Below, piece after piece: positions 10,089 to 18,396 of a DNA stretch of 64,000 nucleotides (position 1 is its first letter; every line of letters starts with the position of its first letter). This stretch comes from Anaerocolumna aminovalerica (GTDB lineage: Bacteria; Bacillota; Clostridia; Lachnospirales; Lachnospiraceae): positions 186,001 to 250,000 of the forward strand of contig NZ_FOWD01000002.1 in assembly GCF_900115365.1 (NCBI RefSeq), in the 5' to 3' direction. The position numbers were made by a program, and so were the translations under genes. The notes beneath the pieces are model-generated. The model was given only the letters and a program-made list of their open reading frames with translations. It made no database searches and was not told where the DNA came from.

Positions 10089-10715
10089 TTAATCTGTTAT
10101 ATATACTTTTGTATTATTTATTTTAATCTTGTTATTAGCTATTAAATTAATTGCCTCCGGCAGTATATACCATTCCGCTTCCTCCATAACTCTTTTTTGC
10201 AGTATTTCAGGTGTATCCTGTTCCCTGACCGGAACTGCTTTTTGTAGAATAATAGGCCCGGTATCTGTGCCTTCATCTACAAAATGAACGGTAGCACCTG
10301 TTATCTTATTTCCCCGCTCTAATACAGCTTCATGGACACGAAGCCCGTAAAAGCCAGGACCGCAAAAAGAAGGTATAAGAGATGGATGAATGTTAATGAT
10401 CTTATTGGGGTACTTTTCAATTAATACTTTAGGTAAAATAACCAGATAACCTGCAAGAACAATCAAATCCACCTGATAGGAATCAAGGGCTTCACATAAT
10501 GCCAAGTTAAATTCTTCACGGTTTTCATAATCCTTTGGAGATACAACAGCTGTATTTATTCCATACTGTTTTGCTCTATCTATAGCATAAGCCTGCTCTC
10601 TATTACTGATAACAACTCCTATCTCTGTATTGGTTATCTTCCCTTGTTTCATGCTGTCTATGATTGCCTGTAGATTTGTACCCCCACCGGATACTAAGAC
10701 TGCTATTCTTAGCAT
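10089..10715 (-). CDS. purN: Phosphoribosylglycinamide formyltransferase
   Basis: PurN transfers a formyl group from 10-formyl-tetrahydrofolate to GAR, the third purine step. The 208-residue protein begins with [14 protein letters not shown]. It carries the catalytic Asn and His in [10 protein letters not shown] and the catalytic Asp in [12 protein letters not shown]. The start overlaps the end of purM by seven bases, so translation is coupled. Length is normal. Confidence 0.97.
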   Translation of the reverse strand: MLRIAVLVSGGGTNLQAIIDSMKQGKITNTEIGVVISNREQAYAIDRAKQYGINTAVVSPKDYENREEFNLALCEALDSYQVDLIVLAGYLVILPKVLIEKYPNKIINIHPSLIPSFCGPGFYGLRVHEAVLERGNKITGATVHFVDEGTDTGPIILQKAVPVREQDTPEILQKRVMEEAEWYILPEAINLIANNKIKINNTKVYITD

Positions 10716-11734
10716 ATGGTCACACCCTTCTCTCCTGAGGTTATCTCTCCTATTATATAAGCAGTTTCTCCGGATGCCTTTAGAAGTCCAAGGGTTTTAT
10801 CTGCTTCTGAACTGTCTACTGCAATTATCATACCGATTCCCATGTTAAAAGTATTGTACATCGTCTTTTCTTCAATAGCGCCATCTACGGACAGCATCTT
10901 AAAAATTGCCGGCACTTCATAACTGTCTTTATAAACCTTAGCGTGAACATCTTCTCTTAACATTCTTGGAATATTCTCATAGAATCCGCCGCCGGTAATA
11001 TGACTACAGGCTTTTATTTTAACTCCCCCTGTTTTTATGGCAGAAAGAGCTTTCACATATATTTTAGTAGGTGTCAATAAAACTTCTCCAAGAGTAGTTC
11101 CTAAGGCTTCGTGGTAACTGTCTAATGTTTCCCTTTTCATATTAAATACATTTCTAACTAAAGAATATCCATTGCTGTGTATTCCCGAAGAAGAGATACC
11201 AATTAGGACATCTCCCGGTTTTAATAACTCTCCTGTAATCAGTTCCTTTTGATCTACAATTCCAACTGCAAAGCCTGCTAAGTCATATTCTTCATTGGAA
11301 TAAAAACCGGGCATTTCTGCAGTTTCACCTCCAATTAGGGCAGCACCTGCCTGTTTACATCCTTCTGCCACACCCCTTACAATAGCAGCTATTTTTTCAG
11401 GTTTATTTTTACCGCATGCTATATAATCCAGAAAGAATAAAGGCTCACCCCCTGCACAGGCAATATCATTTACGCACATGGCAACACAGTCTATACCAAT
11501 GGTATCGTGTTTATCCAGTATAAAAGCTATCTTCAATTTCGTTCCCACACCATCTGTTCCTGATACTAAAGTGGGTTTTTCCATACCTTTGAATTTCTCC
11601 AGAGAAAATGCTCCTGAGAACCCGCCGATGCCAGTTAACACCTCACTTCTCATGGTACCCTTAATATGTTCTTTCATTAACTCTACAGCCTTATAACCGG
11701 CTTCAATGTCTACTCCTGCCTTCTTATAATCCAT
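10709..11734 (-). CDS. purM: Phosphoribosylformylglycinamidine cyclo-ligase (AIR synthetase)
   Basis: PurM closes the imidazole ring to give AIR. The 341-residue protein has [21 protein letters not shown], the [21 protein letters not shown] segment, [11 protein letters not shown] and [13 protein letters not shown], all typical of the family. I start it at [13 protein letters not shown] (11734) because TAAAGGAGGACATACC precedes it. It heads a purM-purN-purD unit with its own likely promoter at 11789-11817, separated from purE by a strong hairpin. Confidence 0.97.
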   Translation of the reverse strand: MDYKKAGVDIEAGYKAVELMKEHIKGTMRSEVLTGIGGFSGAFSLEKFKGMEKPTLVSGTDGVGTKLKIAFILDKHDTIGIDCVAMCVNDIACAGGEPLFFLDYIACGKNKPEKIAAIVRGVAEGCKQAGAALIGGETAEMPGFYSNEEYDLAGFAVGIVDQKELITGELLKPGDVLIGISSSGIHSNGYSLVRNVFNMKRETLDSYHEALGTTLGEVLLTPTKIYVKALSAIKTGGVKIKACSHITGGGFYENIPRMLREDVHAKVYKDSYEVPAIFKMLSVDGAIEEKTMYNTFNMGIGMIIAVDSSEADKTLGLLKASGETAYIIGEITSGEKGVTIC

Positions 11735-11788
11735 GGTATGTCCTCCTTTAGTTGGTTTCTTCGATTTCAAAGGTGTTTTTCCACAACT

Positions 11789-11817
11789 ATTGTAGCATAA
11801 CGGATGTTATTTGTCTT
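11789..11817 (-). promoter_or_regulatory. Candidate purMND promoter
   Basis: Minus-strand AAGACA, 17 bases, TACAAT lies 55 bases upstream of the purM start and after the purE terminator. I see no purine riboswitch or clear PurR box nearby. Confidence 0.5.
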
Positions 11818-11927
11818 ACCTTTCAGCTTCATTATTTCTTATGTTTTTTATAAGTGTAGTTAATAGTGCTTTATCTTGTATAAGTATTATCTATAATTTA
11901 ATATTATTTTTCCTTTGACAAAAAGAC

Positions 11928-11967
11928 ATGAGGCTGCTGCAAAACTTATTGTTTTGCACAGCCTCAT
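11928..11967 (-). terminator. Hairpin terminator after purE
   Basis: A long near-perfect stem (GAGGCTG...GCAAAAC with one bulged base, five-base loop TTATT) follows purE. On the minus strand it is followed by a moderate T run (TCTTTTTG). It probably ends or attenuates the purE transcript before purM. Its arm core resembles that of the hairpins at 15787-15853 and 60165-60312. Confidence 0.75.
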
Positions 11968-12028
11968 TACAAAGTTCGTATATAATTATTAAAAAGTGCT
12001 AAAGCGTTGGAATCAAGGTTAATATGAA

Positions 12029-12547
12029 TTAATTCATCTCTTTCATATATGCCTCGTAGCCTAATTTTTCTAACTTCTCTGCTTTGGCAGAAACCCCATC
12101 TTTTAAACTTGCAGCATAAGCTTTGATACGCTCTAATAAGTCCGGATCTGATACAGCAAGTATTTTAGCCGCCAAAAGTCCTGCATTAAGAGCTCCGTTA
12201 ATTGCTACCGTTGCTACTGGTATTCCCGATGGCATCTGTACAATAGAATAAAGGGAATCTACCCCTCCTAATGCCTTGGTCATAATTGGTACACCTATTA
12301 CAGGCATTGGAAATATGGCTGCTGACATACCGGGTAAATGCGCTGCTCCCCCTGCACCTGCAATAATAACCTTATAACCTTTTTCTTCTGCGGATTTTGC
12401 ATAATCAAAAAATACATCCGGCATTCTATGAGCTGAAATAACTGTCATATCATATTCTACTTTTAATAAATCCAGTATTTCTGCTGCCTTGCTCATAATT
12501 GGAAGATCTGAATCACTTCCCATAATAATTCCTACTTTTGCTGCCAT
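12029..12547 (-). CDS. purE: N5-carboxyaminoimidazole ribonucleotide mutase
   Basis: PurE converts N5-CAIR to CAIR. At 172 residues it is a normal class I PurE, with IIMGSDSDLPIM, the VISAHRMPD catalytic segment, IIAGAGGAAHLPGM and GVDSLYSIVQMPSGIPVATVAI. It lies 40 bases after the aminopeptidase and before purM. No purK is visible in the window. Confidence 0.97.
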   Translation of the reverse strand: MAAKVGIIMGSDSDLPIMSKAAEILDLLKVEYDMTVISAHRMPDVFFDYAKSAEEKGYKVIIAGAGGAAHLPGMSAAIFPMPVIGVPIMTKALGGVDSLYSIVQMPSGIPVATVAINGALNAGLLAAKILAVSDPDLLERIKAYAASLKDGVSAKAEKLEKLGYEAYMKEMN

Positions 12548-12587
12548 AATTGCCTCACTTTCTTTTTAATTCGTTCCAAAATATTTA

Positions 12588-14663
12588 TTAGGAATGAAAT
12601 GCTTCATTTAATTTTTCTGTTCCAGGTAAGATAAACCTGCCATCTTTTATGATAGTTGTCTTTTCACCATTCTTTTTATATACACTGATTTCACCTAACT
12701 CATCATATGGAATGGTTATATCTGTATGACAGTTATAATATGCTTTTTCCATATCTGTCTTTCGAAGGATGGAGATTTCATTGTCTTTGGCCACTATCTC
12801 CTTACCGTCTGGATTATATAGCTTCATTTCTTCGCTCATCTGATAGCAGGTATCACCTACTGCAAAATGTGGTCCTGTTTTTTCTGCTATTAAAATCGGC
12901 AATTTGTCAGCTATTTGATAGGTTTGTGCCATTACATAAGCAGTGGTATTAGTTCCAATAGCAAATTCTCCAATAGGCAAGGTTTCCTGATTATACATAA
13001 GATTTTCTTTTACAAATCTTTTATTTTCTTCTTCCGATATAAAATTACCGCAAGTATAATCTGCAATCTTTCCATCTTTAAATTCCAGATATAATTCTTT
13101 ATATTCTAATTCATTGAGATAAACCTTAGATACATGAAGAATACCCTCTGTACCTGTAAGTTTCGGAGAAGTGAATACTTCACCTACGGGTATATTCACA
13201 TCTGCGGTACAGTTTTCAAAGATAGTCTCTTTCTCCGGATTCTTCAATTCATAGAGCATTACCTTCAAATCTGTCTTATTGTGACCGCTGCCTAATATTC
13301 TTACATATTCCCCCTGGTCTAGCACATCAATAATGGATTGCTGAATCTTACGGTAAGTATCATTGTCTAAAGTATTTACTTTCACTGTATCAGCAAAAAT
13401 TTCTTTGAACTGTTCCCCTATCTCAGGTATTGGGTAAGCTATAATGGTAAAACTGGTTTCTCCACCTTTGATATATTCATTGGTAAGTAAATTAGCATCT
13501 CTGTTATAATTTACATATAATTTTTGCTGTCTCTTATCCAGGCGGATAGCTTCTTCTTTATTCTCAGGTGAAAAATTCTTCTCCCCAAATACTTCAATTA
13601 ATGCAGGCCCTGCATAAACAGCCGCCTGGATTTTATACTTTTCATAGGCATTCCGCTGTCCGGTAAGCTTTCTGTCATTAAAATCCTTATTAAGATAAAG
13701 TCCGTTATCATAACGGTGGTCATAATCATATTGTCTGTTAGGACCTGTGGAGTGATAGCCAATTTTTAAATGCTGCCTTTTACTTATACTATTTACAGCC
13801 GCTCTGTACAGAATAGGTTCTAGTCCCATTTCTAAAAAATAATGGATGGCATAACGTACCATTCGTTCAAATCCAATGTTATATCGAATGACAACGGTTT
13901 TTTTCCTGCTTAAGTCAATTCTTTGATTCTCGAAACCTCTCTTATATCCATCTGTATAAGTAAATGCCATTGCCTTTACTTCTTCTTCAGACATACTGTT
14001 TAAAAACTTTGCAATCTCTAATTCATTTTCATCTATATATTCTCCAAATTGGTATAAATACCGAAGGTCTGAAAGATCCCAATTCATAATGATATCTTTT
14101 GCAAATGTAAGGGAACTGTCTAAAAGCTCTCTTGTTCGATATTCCACAAAATCAGGACAATAATCATGCATAAAATCAGAGATAGTTCTCTTAACATCTT
14201 TGTAGGTGAATTCTCCTTCTTCCTCGAAATAATTATAGACTTCTATAAATAATTCCATATAAATTGTAATGGGAACCAACCGGTACTCAAAGCCATACGC
14301 AATCATTCCTCTTATTTCTGTATAGAGAAAGGATAGTAATTTGCCATATTGTTTACCTAATATCTTCGCTGCATAACGAGGATTGGCATAGCTTGTTTCA
14401 TAATTTTCCACTAATATGTCCTGGTATAGCCTATGATTTAAATTCTGCAGTTCCTCCAAAGACATTTTACTTAACCTATCATGTTCTGCTAACGAAACAA
14501 GATCCTTAATTTGAAGGATAAAAGAAGCTACTTTCTTAAAATAGTCTAAGTATGGTTCTTTTACAGTCTTCTCATTAGTAATTTCCTGTATTCGGTACAT
14601 AGATAAGTGAAAGCGTTCCATGATTTCTTCATTTTCTTCTTTGAATAATTCTAAATACTTCAT
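12588..14663 (-). CDS. M29-type aminopeptidase with long N-terminal extension
   Basis: The C-terminal half matches the M29 (AmpS/AmpT/PepS) metallo-aminopeptidases, which remove N-terminal residues using two metal ions. I see GEVFTSP near residue 495 (metal-binding Glu), GEFAIGTN near 567 and GPHFAVGDT near 598 (metal-binding His), with a Tyr and a His/Asp pair later (YYNCHTD). At 691 residues it is about 280 longer than ordinary M29 enzymes; the extra N-terminal part is mainly helical, acidic and of unknown role. There is no signal peptide, so it should be cytoplasmic. It is 40 bases upstream of purE and may share its transcript. Confidence 0.85.
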   Translation of the reverse strand: MKYLELFKEENEEIMERFHLSMYRIQEITNEKTVKEPYLDYFKKVASFILQIKDLVSLAEHDRLSKMSLEELQNLNHRLYQDILVENYETSYANPRYAAKILGKQYGKLLSFLYTEIRGMIAYGFEYRLVPITIYMELFIEVYNYFEEEGEFTYKDVKRTISDFMHDYCPDFVEYRTRELLDSSLTFAKDIIMNWDLSDLRYLYQFGEYIDENELEIAKFLNSMSEEEVKAMAFTYTDGYKRGFENQRIDLSRKKTVVIRYNIGFERMVRYAIHYFLEMGLEPILYRAAVNSISKRQHLKIGYHSTGPNRQYDYDHRYDNGLYLNKDFNDRKLTGQRNAYEKYKIQAAVYAGPALIEVFGEKNFSPENKEEAIRLDKRQQKLYVNYNRDANLLTNEYIKGGETSFTIIAYPIPEIGEQFKEIFADTVKVNTLDNDTYRKIQQSIIDVLDQGEYVRILGSGHNKTDLKVMLYELKNPEKETIFENCTADVNIPVGEVFTSPKLTGTEGILHVSKVYLNELEYKELYLEFKDGKIADYTCGNFISEEENKRFVKENLMYNQETLPIGEFAIGTNTTAYVMAQTYQIADKLPILIAEKTGPHFAVGDTCYQMSEEMKLYNPDGKEIVAKDNEISILRKTDMEKAYYNCHTDITIPYDELGEISVYKKNGEKTTIIKDGRFILPGTEKLNEAFHS

Positions 14664-14702
14664 TATCTACCTCTTTTCTATGTTAATCCTTTTAAAAAAC
14701 AC

Positions 14703-15029
14703 TTACAAACTGATTCCAATAATATAAAGAGTAAAATATACAATAATAAACACACCGTTGATAAGTACTCCTGCAACTGGAGCAGTATAATAAATCTCTT
14801 TTTCTTTACAACTATTAATTCCTAAATAAAACCCTACCAAAGACAGGAAAAATAAAGCCATTCCGGCAAACCCCAAAAGCATGCTTCCATTTCCCTGAGA
14901 TAAGCTGGAAACATAAGCAAGCACTATAAAAGAAATGCCGGATACCAATCCCATGCATAATGATATAATTCCCTTAATGGAATGTACTCTATCCGTAAAT
15001 ATAACTGCTTCTTTTTTCCGTTTAAACAT
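14703..15029 (-). CDS. Small four-helix membrane protein (DUF6142-like)
   Basis: This 108-residue protein has a charged start (MFKRKKEA) and about three to four hydrophobic segments, with a CKEKEIYY loop between the second and third. It resembles a family of unknown function found in Lachnospiraceae (DUF6142, from memory). AAGGAG precedes the ATG. It lies 15 bases after the VanZ-family gene on the same strand, so the two are probably co-transcribed. Confidence 0.75.
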   Translation of the reverse strand: MFKRKKEAVIFTDRVHSIKGIISLCMGLVSGISFIVLAYVSSLSQGNGSMLLGFAGMALFFLSLVGFYLGINSCKEKEIYYTAPVAGVLINGVFIIVYFTLYIIGISL

Positions 15030-15044
15030 AAGGACTCCTTCCTA

Positions 15045-15497
15045 TCAAGTATTATGAAATGATTTATATATTTTATAGGCTATAAAGAAGCAAAGATATC
15101 CAATCATTCCGCCAATAGTATTCATAATAATATCATCCACATCAAAAATTCCAACTTTAAAAAGCAGTTGGATCAGTTCAACGGTGAGGCTAAATTCTAA
15201 ACTTAAAAAGGTTACATTCCAAAACTTTCGATTTTGATTGCTTATTATTGGCAACATAAAACCAAAAGGAGCAAAGGCGAAAATATTTCCGAATATATTA
15301 ACAACAAAACTTTCAAATCCAATTAATTGACGGTAGGTAATAAATCTTCTAACTTCTTTTAATACCGTTAAATTATATCTATATTCATTTGAAACGATGG
15401 TCCGTCCATATCGTTCACTAAAAAACAAAAAATATGCCAGCATAATAATATATAAAATAAACAGCACTCGGCTTATTGTCACAACAACAGATTTCAA
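15045..15497 (-). CDS. VanZ-family membrane protein
   Basis: About 150 residues with four or five hydrophobic helices. The VanZ-like pattern is visible in NIFGNIFAFAPFGFMLP, SLEFSLTVELIQLLF and FDVDDIIMNTIGGMIGY. VanZ gives low-level teicoplanin resistance in enterococci, but most family members are uncharacterised. I prefer the TTG at 15497 because AGGAG lies seven bases before it; the alternative GTG at 15518 has no such site. Confidence 0.85.
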   Translation of the reverse strand: MKSVVVTISRVLFILYIIMLAYFLFFSERYGRTIVSNEYRYNLTVLKEVRRFITYRQLIGFESFVVNIFGNIFAFAPFGFMLPIISNQNRKFWNVTFLSLEFSLTVELIQLLFKVGIFDVDDIIMNTIGGMIGYLCFFIAYKIYKSFHNT

Positions 15498-15518
15498 TGA
15501 CTTTCTCCTTAACAACAC

Positions 15519-15955
15519 TCATTTTGGAATCATTATAAAACAAATCTTAGGATACGTAAAGGGCTATTAAAAGAAAATAATAGTGAGACAAATTAAGAGA
15601 AACACAGAAACAGATGTTTAATGAAATAAAAGGACCGGCACTTAGAGGAAATAACAGAAGAGAGGGATTAATAGATTGATTGAAGACGACGATTAGAGGG
15701 CTTGACAGAAGAGGAGGATAAGAAGTAATAAAAGAGCGGACAGTCAGTAGGAATAGCAATACAAAGGATTTGTAAATAACAAAAGTGGGCCTGTTGCAGA
15801 ATTTTAAATAATTTATGCCTCATTAAGCAAGTCACAAATTCTACAACGGGCCCCAGGAAGAAAGTATTCATTTTTATGAATATAGGTTAGGTTATTCTAA
15901 TTCTTTACCCAACGAAACCCTGCAGAGTTGGGATTCAGAATGATACTGCTTAAAA
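15519..15955. other. 437-base gene-free stretch, purine-rich on the plus strand
   Basis: About 15555-15760 is strikingly purine-rich on the plus strand with little folding potential. It can be read as a short frame from 15614 interrupted by stops, but there is no ribosome site and I see no credible gene. The hairpin at 15787-15853 and a CCCAAC/GTTGGG hairpin at about 15907-15931 close the stretch. Confidence 0.5.
15787..15853 (-). terminator. Large hairpin after the first surface-protein gene
   Basis: Arms 15787-15804 and 15836-15853 pair over 18 bases with three mismatches (GGGCC...GTTG...AGAATTT). On the minus strand it is followed by CACTTTTG, a weak T run. It may end the 760-residue surface-protein transcript. 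The arm core (TGTTGCAGAATTT) resembles other hairpins in the window. Confidence 0.55.
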
Positions 15956-18238
15956 TTAATTGGCAGGAATAATATATCGATTCAATACGGACCCTGTTTT
16001 ATTTCCAGCAAGATCCATAATCTTGTTTGTTTCAGTGGGCAATAATTCCATATATTTACCCATTTCCGGAGTAGCCTTTAAATTAATTAGTATAGTTTTG
16101 TCATTAATGGATGTGGAAAGTACCAAATCCGCATTATTCTGCATTACTTTAAAACTTGGAGTGCCGGTTATGGTTTCATTGAAAACCAGCATAATACTGA
16201 TAGGATAATAGTAAGTATAACTTACCAGCTCCGGAGCTCTATTCTCTTTTAAGGTTATTACCGTCTGAAATGAATTCATTTCTTTAAAGCTATTGTTATA
16301 CCCTTTCACTCCCGTAATACTGATTTGATAATTTTGTGTAACTGCTATGGAACCTGCCTGAACTTTCAGCTTAACAACTCCGCTGTTCGTAGAGTTGTTT
16401 AATTCCGCAGCAGTAATAATCAGGCCGGGAATTATATAGTTATTAATTTTTTCAGCCGATGCTTTATCTAACATATTATTAAACTGCACATTGATTATAC
16501 TATTATCCTCTTTGTCCTGTAGAATGGAAACAGGTGCCGGTAATGGTAACAGATTATTGGTATCAAAGTTAACATTATATCCCTGTAAGGTATCGGAATA
16601 CTTATCATTTGGATCTACATTATATCCATCCCAATATCCTACAGATACTCTTTGGTATCCTTTTAACTTAGCTGCTGCTTCGCTTAATTTGTAGTTGACC
16701 TTGGTATTATTTCCGGTATCAACTACTCCTTTAATGCCTTCTAAGTTATTAATAACTAACATACCTGCAGTTTTGATTGGCTTATCAAAGGTAACTGTCA
16801 GATAATAATAATCCGTTCGTTCCACTCTTTGAATTTTGGCCTGAGACTGATAAGCAGTATTTGTTTTAAATGTTACTGTAACCGGATCGCCTTCTATGAT
16901 ATTTCCTGCTAAATCTTTTAAATTATAAAGACGAACTGACAATAATTTATTCCGGTCACTTTGGGGTATACCCACTAAATTAATGCTTAAGGATCTTCTA
17001 TCAGAAGAGGTTACATAGTTTGATCTTGTATTGATTATATTAAGTGTTGTCTGCTCCAATGTCTGACCGCCGGTTGCTGCTTTTCCGTCTGCAACTATCA
17101 TATTAGTGAAATCCATGGCTTCACTGAACTTAAACGTTGCAATTAAACCGGTGTTATCAAGGTCAACCCCTTCATATTTTGGTTTCTTTGTATCATAAAC
17201 AGAATATTCTTTCACAAATTCTTTTAATACTTTACCATCAACGGATTTTATGGAGGATGTTAGGCGAATTTCATACACACCTTTCAATACGTAGGAAGAC
17301 TGGATAGAAAGTGTTTTTCCATCCTCTGATAAAGTACCTGTTAATACTCCCGGAGCATTGGCAATATTACCTTGGGAATCCCATCTCGGGGTTATAATTA
17401 CTGAATTTAATAATGCTATATTGGCACCAATTACCGTATTCTTATCAATGGCCCTGTCAAAGGCAACATCGATTTTGGTTGCTTCCTTTAATGTAATATT
17501 TGTTACATTTACTTTTACAACATCATCATCGTCATAATCATCACCATACTCATAGTCGTCATCATAGTCGTAGTCATCATTAACAACTAAAATGGTAATA
17601 GTATCACGAACAGTACTTGTTTTTGCCTCTTCACTGGAACGGGCTGCTACAGCAGTTAGTCTTACAACCCCTTCTTTCAGCCCTTTTACAGTACCATCAC
17701 TATAAAGTCTGGCAACATAATTATTATCAATAAACCAATAGGTCTTATAATTAGAATTGCCTGGTGTTATTTTAGCATTAAAATTAAATTTGTCACCTTC
17801 CTCCAGAATGTGAAAACCCTGATTGTTTAGCTTCCCATTATGAATCTTAATACTGATTGCTTTTGTATATACTTTTACTTTACAGGATGGTGTTACAACA
17901 GCACCATTTTTATAAGTTATCTTACATTTAATAAAAACCGTACCTTGTCTTTTTCCCGTAATGGTAGCTGACTTTTTATCTTTTACCTTTACAGTGGCAA
18001 CTTTTTTGTTCTGAGAATACCAATAAACCTTTTTTACCTGGCTGCCTAAATTCTCTAATGATATGGTAAATGTTTCATCTTCACTTATAGTCTTTTGTGT
18101 CATAGAAAAAGTTGGTCTTTGATTATATTTCTTATTTGTTTTTGCTTCGGCAGTTGTACTATTCCCTAAAGAAAACATTGGTAAGACCAACAGGAGAGTT
18201 ATCATAAGTGTAATACCTTTTAAGATACGTTTCTTCAT
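15956..18238 (-). CDS. Secreted Ig-like/SbsA-like surface protein A
   Basis: The 760-residue protein has a signal peptide (KKRILKGITLMITLLLVLPM) ending near AEAK. Two Ig-like (Big_2 type) repeats follow (KVYWYSQNKKVATVKVKDK, YKTYWFIDNNYVARLYSDGTVKGLKEGVVRL). A very acidic Asp/Tyr run (about 225-245) leads into several beta-sandwich repeats. These repeats contain VAFDRAIDKNTVIGANI, ATFKFSEAMDFTNM and VTFDKPIK, the style of SbsA_Ig repeats found in S-layer proteins. I see no sortase motif or S-layer homology domain, so anchoring is unknown. It is a paralogue of the next gene. The ATG at 18238 fits AAAAGGTGGG better than the upstream GTG. Confidence 0.85.
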   Translation of the reverse strand: MKKRILKGITLMITLLLVLPMFSLGNSTTAEAKTNKKYNQRPTFSMTQKTISEDETFTISLENLGSQVKKVYWYSQNKKVATVKVKDKKSATITGKRQGTVFIKCKITYKNGAVVTPSCKVKVYTKAISIKIHNGKLNNQGFHILEEGDKFNFNAKITPGNSNYKTYWFIDNNYVARLYSDGTVKGLKEGVVRLTAVAARSSEEAKTSTVRDTITILVVNDDYDYDDDYEYGDDYDDDDVVKVNVTNITLKEATKIDVAFDRAIDKNTVIGANIALLNSVIITPRWDSQGNIANAPGVLTGTLSEDGKTLSIQSSYVLKGVYEIRLTSSIKSVDGKVLKEFVKEYSVYDTKKPKYEGVDLDNTGLIATFKFSEAMDFTNMIVADGKAATGGQTLEQTTLNIINTRSNYVTSSDRRSLSINLVGIPQSDRNKLLSVRLYNLKDLAGNIIEGDPVTVTFKTNTAYQSQAKIQRVERTDYYYLTVTFDKPIKTAGMLVINNLEGIKGVVDTGNNTKVNYKLSEAAAKLKGYQRVSVGYWDGYNVDPNDKYSDTLQGYNVNFDTNNLLPLPAPVSILQDKEDNSIINVQFNNMLDKASAEKINNYIIPGLIITAAELNNSTNSGVVKLKVQAGSIAVTQNYQISITGVKGYNNSFKEMNSFQTVITLKENRAPELVSYTYYYPISIMLVFNETITGTPSFKVMQNNADLVLSTSINDKTILINLKATPEMGKYMELLPTETNKIMDLAGNKTGSVLNRYIIPAN

Positions 18239-18277
18239 AATTCCCACCTTTTCATTTTATAAGCATTCTATCTACAA

Positions 18278-18305
18278 TACATAAGATATTACCAAGTGAT
18301 GTCAA
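18278..18305 (-). promoter_or_regulatory. Candidate promoter of surface protein A
   Basis: Minus-strand TTGACA (18300-18305), 16 bases, TATGTA. The -35 is preceded by TTTTAGACATAAAG, very like the sequence before the paralogue's promoter at 21025-21054. Confidence 0.45.
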
Positions 18306-18352
18306 CTTTATGTCTAAAATTTGCCATTTATTTGTCTAAATCTTTAAGAAAA

Positions 18353-18376
18353 AAGGACTGCCGGGAAGCAGTCCTT
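18353..18376 (-). terminator. Rho-independent terminator after surface protein B
   Basis: AAGGACTGC/GCAGTCCTT arms with a short CCCGG-type loop are followed on the minus strand by six T residues, directly after the 856-residue gene. Confidence 0.92.
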
Positions 18377-18396
18377 CTTTACTTATCAATTATAAA

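Noticed and set aside
15547-15871. Two minus-strand frames in the gap after the VanZ gene
   Set aside because: They overlap each other, have Leu/Phe/Ser-rich translations caused by the purine-biased opposite strand, and lack ribosome sites.
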